A program made the translations under genes and the position numbers. From the NCBI GenBank assembly GCA_029582265.1, contig CM055816.1, forward strand, positions 7,006,047 through 7,070,046: a stretch of DNA of 64,000 bases, written 5' to 3'. Each line of letters opens with the position of its first letter. The first letter of the stretch is position 1. Below the pieces are notes generated by a model that had not been told where the DNA came from, made no database searches, and saw nothing but the letters and a program-made list of their open reading frames with translations. Positions 57,882 through 64,000 of the stretch are shown here, in pieces. The DNA comes from Zoroaster sp. YZ-2022 (taxonomy: Eukaryota; Echinodermata; Asteroidea; Forcipulatida; Zoroasteridae).

Positions 57882-58979
57882 TATACATTTGATGAGTTAG
57901 AATGGTGATAGCGCCCTCAATAGTTCAAGTTTTTTATGGCAAATGAGCTTATCTCACAGATGGACATGTCTTAACTTAAGGTTTTTTATGGCAAAACAGC
58001 CTATCTTAAAGTAAACTTGTTTTGCCATAAACACTCAACATTATGTTTTGAACTCATTTGAAAGGCAGATCTATGTATCTTAGACTTAGTATGTTTTACC
58101 AAATAAAAATAAAGTATGCATGACTTAATTCAAAGTTAGACGTTTCTCAAACTTAGATATTTTTTGGGCAAAACAGCTTATCTTCAAGTTAAGTTGTTTT
58201 ACCCTAAACACTCCACATTAGGTTATAATCAATTTGGAAGGCAAAGTAGTCTATCTTGGACTTACAATGTTTTACCAAGCAAAACAAGAAACTGTGAATG
58301 ACTTAGGTTAGAGATAAGGCGTTTTGCCATACAAAACCAGAGTGAACGTGTGCAAAGAATGTGAGATAGGACATGCTATCTTCAAAACAATCCATCGTAC
58401 GCCTTTGAAACTTTCACAAATGAAAAGAGCGCCCTCAATTTACCCAAAAATGATCTTATCTCAAAAATCAAAATTTTCGAGTTGGGCTGTTTTGCCATGG
58501 AAAGGCCGCACAATCCTTGTCCTATGAGCAGGACACCTATCTTGCAACTACCAGTCCACTCCCAGACGCTCGCATTCAGGCAGCGCCAATTTGTTAACAA
58601 AATGACCCCGACTTTCACAAAATAGGCTCTAGAACAAAAACGACTAGACCAAATCGGGCGATCTCGGTATCATTTTTCTTTTAACAAAATTCCTCATGTA
58701 TTAGTATAGGTTGTTTGAATCTCAGGGTAGCGAAAGTACGCCGTTCCTTTTATTTATTTTTATATTTTTAAATTTTTTCCCCCACCCTGTATAATGTAGC
58801 CTATTTCCTTTGAAATAGAAATTATAAAATTGATCTCTGATCTTCTCAAAACAACATAAAATAATGGAACAATTTTAATAAACAAAAATAATGAAAGTTG
58901 GTTTAAAGTTGTGCAAGTACAAATCATCCTGAGATATTATTCTGTCTGTTTATGTCCGGCACTGTGTATTTGAATAGAT
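57882..58979. repeat. Upstream region with ~175-bp diverged direct repeat
   Basis: Segments at about 57971-58145 and 58148-58330 are diverged tandem copies (TTGGCAAAACAGCYTATCTT, GTTTTRCC, ATAAACACTC, TTTTACCAA, ATGACTTA). GCGCCCTCAATTTACCCAAA near 58430 echoes GCGCCCTCAATAGTTCAAG near 57910. This is the putative promoter side of the minus-strand gene. No TATA box is assigned. Confidence 0.6.
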
Positions 58980-59176
58980 GTCGAATTCCCGACCTCCTGA
59001 CCTAGTGCAGACGTCTCAACCTTTAGATAACATGGCTTACCCAACGACGACAAACAGGCTAGATCCTTATTAAATCAACGATTAATCCACAGGCGTTTCT
59101 GGCGGGACTCGAACCCACGACGTCCTACTTTCCTAGTGCGTAGACGTCGTAACCCATTGACCACCGAGCTTGCCCA
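58980..59176 (-). mobile_element. Dimeric tRNA-like SINE-type element
   Basis: On the minus strand the first unit reads GGGCAAGCTCGGTGGTCAAT, GGGTTACGACGTCTACGCAC and a clear box B GGGTTCGAGTCCC. The second, diverged unit follows after about 50 bp: GGGTAAGCCATG, AAAGGTTGAGACGTCTGCAC, CGGGAATTCGAC. Two related tRNA-like units head to tail indicate a dimeric element. Confidence 0.65.
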
Positions 59177-59308
59177 ATAGTATTATTGTACTGCTGTTTG
59201 CAGGTTTATTTCTTGTGTCAGGGAAAATAAAAAGTTCATATGATTTTCGCCCATGGAATTTGTGTATATTTCCACATTTGAATAATGTGTATTTTTGGCA
59301 AATTCAAG

Positions 59309-59409
59309 GTATCAGATGATGCTGCAGTGTTGGGAAGAAGACCCAGAGAGTCGACCACCATTGAAGACAATCAGAAATGATCTGAAGAACCTAATGCAGA
59401 AAGGAAAGG
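59309..59409 (+). CDS. Receptor-type tyrosine kinase, C-terminal kinase exon
   Basis: After acceptor AAATTCAAG the frame reads YQMMLQCWEEDPESRPPLKT then IRNDLKNLMQ. The C-W-x-x-x-P-x-x-R-P signature is the last conserved motif (subdomain XI) of tyrosine kinases, closest by eye to RET/FGFR-type receptors. The donor is AAAG|GTATGA. Most of the catalytic domain is not visible in the window. It may lie in widely spaced exons upstream or be lost. Confidence 0.8.
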
Positions 59410-59922
59410 TATGATATTAAGTATTAGATTTCACAGGGAAGGTAAACCATTGTTAACAATATTGCTTCTACGAGTATGATTATACTCTCTAAATCAAGAT
59501 TATAAATTGAACGTGTGCCAGTTTCAGCACATTATGTTTGTCGTTCACGAGAAAATAGAGAAGTGCATGCACATTTTTTTGATTGGCAGACATAAACTTC
59601 TTATTTTAACGTGAAATATTGATAAGACGCAAATTCAGTTGGGATTACACAAATTTTATTTAAATGACAGCGCTTCAGATAGAAAAATATCAAGGGATGT
59701 TTGATACCACCATCAAGTTAAATGGAATCAACTGTCGCAGTTATTGAAATTATTTTTATTTTCTAATATTAAAGCACTTTGGATGGATTTGTTTTTCAGG
59801 ACTACTGACACTTATTTTTTTTTGAGAATACCAAAATTGTACCTTCCATTTAATTTAATATTTCTGTTAGAGCTCTATTTTCTTATATCTTTTCTTTTAA
59901 TTTTAATTTGCTTGGTCTTTAG

Positions 59923-60000
59923 GAATGTATATCCATCAAAGCCTACGAGGAGACCATTTATGAGGTCACGATGCCAATCGACGGAAATGAAAATGTTTAG
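59923..60000 (+). CDS. Probable terminal exon of the tyrosine kinase
   Basis: After acceptor TTGGTCTTTAG one frame reads ECISIKAYEETIYEVTMPID then GNENV and TAG. ECISIKAYEETIYE aligns in position with the D-Y-I-D-L-x-x-Y-x-E-x-L-Y tail of many receptor kinases, with two tyrosines as possible SH2 docking sites. As sequenced, the upstream exon ends in phase 1, which would read a different 13-residue tail. Removing one A from the AAAA before the donor would select the tyrosine tail. Confidence 0.6.
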   Translation, partial: ECISIKAYEETIYEVTMPIDGNENV

Positions 60001-60073
60001 TCATTGCTGGAATGAAGTACAGAGTTGAGAATATGATGTAATGGAACTTTATTTGATATCATAAACAAGATAT

Positions 60074-60197
60074 TACAAATATTTGATATATTTGTTATGT
60101 GAAATGCTGTAATAGTTTGGGGTCGTATGTGGTTTGCAGTTTGATTTTATGTTTAAAGCCATGTCATAGTCATTTGACATTTTAAGCCAGATGCATC
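60074..60197. repeat. Direct repeat in kinase 3' flank (copy 1)
   Basis: Shares TTTGTTATGTGAAATG, GGTCGTATGTGGTTTGCAGT, TTTAAAGCCAT and CATTTGACATTTTAA with 62026-62146. The two copies are about 1.95 kb apart. Confidence 0.9.
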
Positions 60198-60487
60198 ATT
60201 TTAAATATTAGTATACAGTGGGTAAGGTTGTTATTATTATTTTTTGGCAGTACACTTCGTTAATGGCTAAGAAATTGACATAGAAGTATAATTTAAAATT
60301 TAATTCACCAACAACTTCGACTGGTATTGTAAAACGATAGCATTGCAAGTAAGAGATACCGAGTTCAAAACTAGGTTATTCAACATTTTTTATGAATTTA
60401 TTTTTATACATTTTTAACTACAAAATTAATTCAGAAGCAAAACCTTTCTATGTAATAGTAAATTACGGTTGTGGAGAATGTATTTAA

Positions 60488-61175
60488 AGGGGGACTGACA
60501 TGGATTTAAATCAAACAGTTAAATATGTGATCGTTTTATTCTTTTATATCAGTAAAAGATCAATACAATTTTTGTTTTGTGTTTTTATTGTTTTTGAGAG
60601 TGTTATTTTACATTGTAAAAATGCCCCCCACTTTTACGCCCTGCACGGAGGAGCTGTTCGTGACGTCATGTCGGGAAGAGAAATTCGGCTCAAAACTCGG
60701 CTCAAAATGATCGCTGCACAAAACTATGTGAGCCGATGGACCTGACCACTTTACTCTTGTCAGTCGAACTTTGCTCGTCCAAATACGGCGATTTTTGGGT
60801 CACTTGGGAACAGATGAAGGCTAACACCGTCTTTGGTGGTGTTGCTGCATCCTGCAGAAACACATCTTCCCGGCATTTTATTAGTTCCGGAAACAAAAAT
60901 CACGGAAGAAATGAAATCGACGCTACGTGTGTGAAACGTTTGTATGTACATGTACATCAAGTACACATCGGATCTTCCCGACCTTACGTCACATATCTTA
61001 TGCAAATGAAGCTTCCACCATGGGGCGGGGTTGCCTCCCCCAAACACTTCAAACATTGTTTTAAAATACTTGTACTCAGAAATCAATGATTAAATAGACA
61101 CAGGTGGGTCTCAAAAACAATATTTTATTACAAAACGCCTTAAGTACACACACAATAAAGGATGTCAGTCCCCCT
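60488..61175 (-). mobile_element. Kolobok-like TTAA element with THAP exon
   Basis: Inverted ends AGGGGGACTGACAT and ATGTCAGTCCCCCT, flanked by TTAA (60484-60487, 61176-61179). TTAA duplications together with a THAP domain are hallmarks of Kolobok elements. 688 bp, so it is a deletion derivative keeping only the 5' coding part. Confidence 0.82.
60640..60876 (-). pseudogene. THAP zinc-finger domain, frameshifted
   Basis: The minus strand starts MPGRCVSAGCSNTTKDGVSL then HLFPSDPK, the first half of a THAP (C2CH) DNA-binding domain. After a one-frame shift at about 60786 it continues WTSKVRLTRVKWSGPS and LCSDHFEPSFEPNF, supplying the conserved Trp and the final C-x2-H. The transposase catalytic part is absent. 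Confidence 0.85.
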
Positions 61176-61179
61176 TTAA

Positions 61180-62025
61180 AGGAAAATAAAGTAATAAAAA
61201 AAAGAGTTTTAGTATACAAATGCATATAGTGAAAGAAGAGTAGGTAGGGTCACCCATCTCTATTACACTGACTGGATCCCATGTTTATCGATGTGCCTTC
61301 CTTGGTGAATTCCTGCGGTGGATGCCTTTATTTGTCAGGCACCAGAAGGCAAACTTAGATATCCAGTCACAATAGGCTAGTATATATCAGTAGTCTCCAC
61401 TTAATTACAGACGTTTCAAAATATCAGAATTGATGGTTTCTTGTCACAAATCAGTGTACATTTTATCCTCGGCGCAGTTTAACATTTGAGGTTCTTTTGT
61501 AAACATATAATATCATAGATCACATCGTCTGTACCATTGCTATTTTAATATTTTGCTCGGAATAATATAGGTTATATAACAATTTTGTATGTCAAACGAT
61601 TTGTTATTGTGGACTGTAGAAAATATACACAGATTTAAGATGTTATTTTGCATTTATTCTGTAGAAATATTTGCTTAATTCACCACGAGCTTTTCTATAA
61701 GGTAGATCAAATATTGCCCTTAATTAAACCAAAAAGGTTATAAACCAGTGTTATAATTTCACTTGTTAGACTAGGTATTGATTTTGTTTATTGAATTGGC
61801 GTTCGTATCACTTTTGGACATCAAATGACAAGTATCTATATAACAACAAATGATGATTTACAATTGATTTAACTTTTGCCCTACACCGACGTGTGTATAA
61901 CACTGCATCAAATGTTGAGTGTTTTCTCTATTGCATAAACTTAGTAGAATAATATTAGGCGGTAGTATCTCAACTGATCCATTTAAATGTTTATTCCAAT
62001 GTAACTTTAACGTTTTACTCAGATT
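61180..62025. other. No gene seen
   Basis: AT-rich 3'-flank DNA without recognised features. Confidence 0.4.
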
Positions 62026-62146
62026 TACAAATATATGATATTTGTTATGTGAAATGATGTAATATGTTTGGGTCGTATGTGGTTTGCAGTTTTATTTTGT
62101 CTTTAAAGCCATTTTATAGCCATTTGACATTTTAAACATGATGCAT
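62026..62146. repeat. Direct repeat (copy 2)
   Basis: Second copy of 60074-60197, ending directly before a 20-bp PLE-1 terminal scrap. Confidence 0.9.
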
Positions 62147-62166
62147 AAGTAAGACTAATCGCGGTA
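62147..62166. other. 20-bp PLE-1 terminal scrap
   Basis: AAGTAAGACTAATCGCGGT matches the outer end of the PLE-1 terminal repeat with one change. It lies between the duplicated flank and the LINE 3' end. Too short to be certain. Confidence 0.4.
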
Positions 62167-64000
62167 CAATACAATAGGCAAACCTCGATTACGAGAATTT
62201 GTTCTCCCGAAGAGCCCAATTAAACTCCCTGGGGATTAGTTTGATTAAGTTTACGAAAATGCGCCTGACGATGACTATAAAAACCAATATGCGAATATAG
62301 AATACGTGGACAGTCCGGACATTGCAGAGTCGGTGGTGGACAAGGCAGCAGGTGCCGCTGCAGTCTTCTTTGGCGTTTTGCCTCCGCGGATCCGCTGCTT
62401 CAGCACGGTCAGTTTCGAGACGCGCAGTGCCGTCGATCGCTGTACGGCGCCAGGAAGATCGATCTGCAGCTCTAGACTCCCAGATGTTGATGGGAGTCTT
62501 GGTCTTCAGCAGAGTCTGCTTAATCTGGTCCTTCCAGCGTTTCTTAGGTCCCCATCGCAGCCTAGAACAAAGTGCGAGCTCTCCGAACAAAGTTTGTTTA
62601 GGGGGAGACGCGTCACCTCTACGGTAGAGATGGCTAAGAAAACGCAGTTTGTTCCTGGCCACGAGGGCTTCAATGCTAGGAATGCCAGCACGTGTCAGAA
62701 CAGAGTTGTTGGTCACGCGATCTTCCCATGTGACTCCGAGGATTGTACGCAGCTTTTGCTGGTGAAACTTCTCTATGGATCGGTAGAGTGTCCAGCTCTC
62801 AGATCCATAGAGAAGAGTTGGAATCACAACGGCTCGGTATACGCTCAACTTGGTTTCCAACGTCAGACCCCGTTGACAGCCTTCCGAAGGCTTGATGTGC
62901 AGCACGGATCCTGCTGCTGACGCCATCGCTTGGGTCGTTGGTGTTGTTGATCATGGAACCAAGGTAGCAGAACCGAGAAACCTGTTCGACTGAGTCTTTG
63001 TGGATGAGGATGTTCAAAGGCTCTAAGGGGTGCGCAAGACTTTTGTCTTTCCGGCATTTACTTCCAGGCCTGTGGATCACTCGTAGGCTTCCACAAAGGC
63101 GTTGGTGGACTTCTGCAGTTCTGCAGGAGTGGCTGCAGGAGCACAGTTATCATCGGCATACTGGAGTGCGGAGATAGTAGTAGCCGATGTTTTTGATCGA
63201 GCTTTCAGACGTCTCAGGTTAAAGAGACACCCATCAAAGCGATAACGTATGCCTACTCCAAGACACTGGTTAGACGGGTTAACACGAATTAAAACAGCTG
63301 CAAGATACAGCGAAAAGAGTGTTGGTGCAAGCACACAGCCTTGCTTGACGCCGGTCTTGATAGGAAACGAAGGTGACGTAGATGTACCGTGCATGACAGA
63401 CCCCTTCATCCCATCATGTAGCTCCTGTATCAGTTGGACAAAGTGTGAGGGGCAGCCAAACTTTTCCAGCACCCCCCAAAGAGCAGCACGGGGAACAGAG
63501 TCAAACGCCTTGTGTAGATCAAAACAGATCATTGCCATAGGTGTTCGTTGCTCACGGGCGTTTTCGAGAAGCTGACGTGCACAGAAAATCATTTGGGCAG
63601 TTCCACGCCCAGGTCGAAAACCATATTGCGATTCTGGAAGAACAGATTCGCTGAGCTCGAGGAGGCGAGTAAGGAGAATTCGGGCGAATATCTTCCCAGT
63701 GATGGAGAGTAGGGAGATGCCACGGTAGTTCCCACAGGCAGAGCGATCACCTTTCTTGAAGATTGTGACTACGATAGCGTCCCGCAGATCGCAAGTCTCC
63801 ACCATGCTGGATGAGTTCAGCCGGGATGTTGTTCAGGCCAGAGGCCTTGTTAGACTTCATTTGGCAAATTGACTGTCGAACTTCCTCAAGAGAGGACGGA
63901 AGACTCATCCAGGACCTCGTTGGCTGTTGTGGGATCTGGCGGAGAAACTCCTCTGAGGCTTGGAACGGCCGATTCAGAAGGTCTTTGAAGTGCTCTTTCC
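62167..64000 (-). pseudogene. LINE ORF2 (RT to C-terminus), frameshifted, runs off the right edge
   Basis: Transcribed leftward. From the right edge: HFKDLLNRPF, MKSNKASGLNNIPAELIQHG; a frame change near 63800; then GNYRGISLLSITGKIFARIL, ESQYGFRPGRGTAQMIF, CFDLHKAFDSVPRAALWGVL, IKTGVKQGCVLAPTLFSLYL and the catalytic LQYADD (63077-63805). A further frame gives VSRFCYLGSMI (about 62990), and another gives VYRAVVIPTLLYGSESWTLY, GPKKRWKDQIKQTLL (62189-62926). The motif order is that of a non-LTR RT with its thumb and C-terminal domain. At least three frame changes mean it is inactive. The endonuclease would lie beyond 64000. Clade not assigned. Confidence 0.92.

Overview
The window is animal nuclear DNA: low GC, GT-AG introns, many dead transposable elements and very few host exons. 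tRNA-headed SINEs, Penelope-like elements, piggyBac/hAT/Kolobok-type DNA transposons, dispersed TACATGTA and TAGGCCTA motifs and a 500-N scaffold gap point to a marine invertebrate deuterostome (echinoderm, hemichordate or cephalochordate). That assignment is an inference from repeat style, and no species is claimed.

Layout. 0-2.2 kb: foldback DNA, a SINE and a LINE fragment. 2.2-9.2 kb: a 40-bp satellite of about 113 copies, split by a 2.4-kb dead piggyBac-like element. 9.8-11.2 kb: a Penelope-like element (PLE-1) with inverted termini, a broken GIY-YIG nuclease and a hammerhead-ribozyme-like core. 14.6 kb: a 219-bp foldback MITE. 17.4-20.1 kb: two tandem arrays, one split by a LINE. 21-40.3 kb: candidate exons of one unrecognised plus-strand gene, with hAT, TTAA-MITE, PLE-1, PLE-2, SINE and LINE insertions and many tandem repeats between them (48-, 37-, 21- and 27-bp units and others). 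42.1-43.2 kb: an inverted CCTGTGGTA array running into the assembly gap. 43.5-45.3 kb: about ten tRNA-like units in a mostly alternating two-type array. 46.3-51.6 kb: a hAT transposase remnant, then a second PLE-2 copy holding two nested hAT MITEs.

52.6-60.0 kb holds the best protein-coding signals. On the minus strand a gene model begins with a short Met-Ala-Ala-Met exon. It continues through a row of small, mutually similar acidic exons, most of symmetrical phase 1-1, into a large transposase-like ORF with three frameshifts. On the plus strand the C-terminal kinase exon of a receptor-type tyrosine kinase and a terminal exon lie at 59.3-60.0 kb, with a possible activation-loop exon at 52.65 kb. 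Then come a Kolobok-like TTAA element with a THAP domain (60.5-61.2 kb), a duplicated 3' flank and a LINE that runs off the right edge.

The window is best read as introns and intergenic DNA shaped by layered insertion. Four separate tandem arrays are each interrupted by a mobile element, and nesting reaches three levels. The items most worth follow-up are the tRNA-like array, the tandemly duplicated exons, the ribozyme-like PLE termini and the stepwise amplification recorded in the 40-bp satellite.
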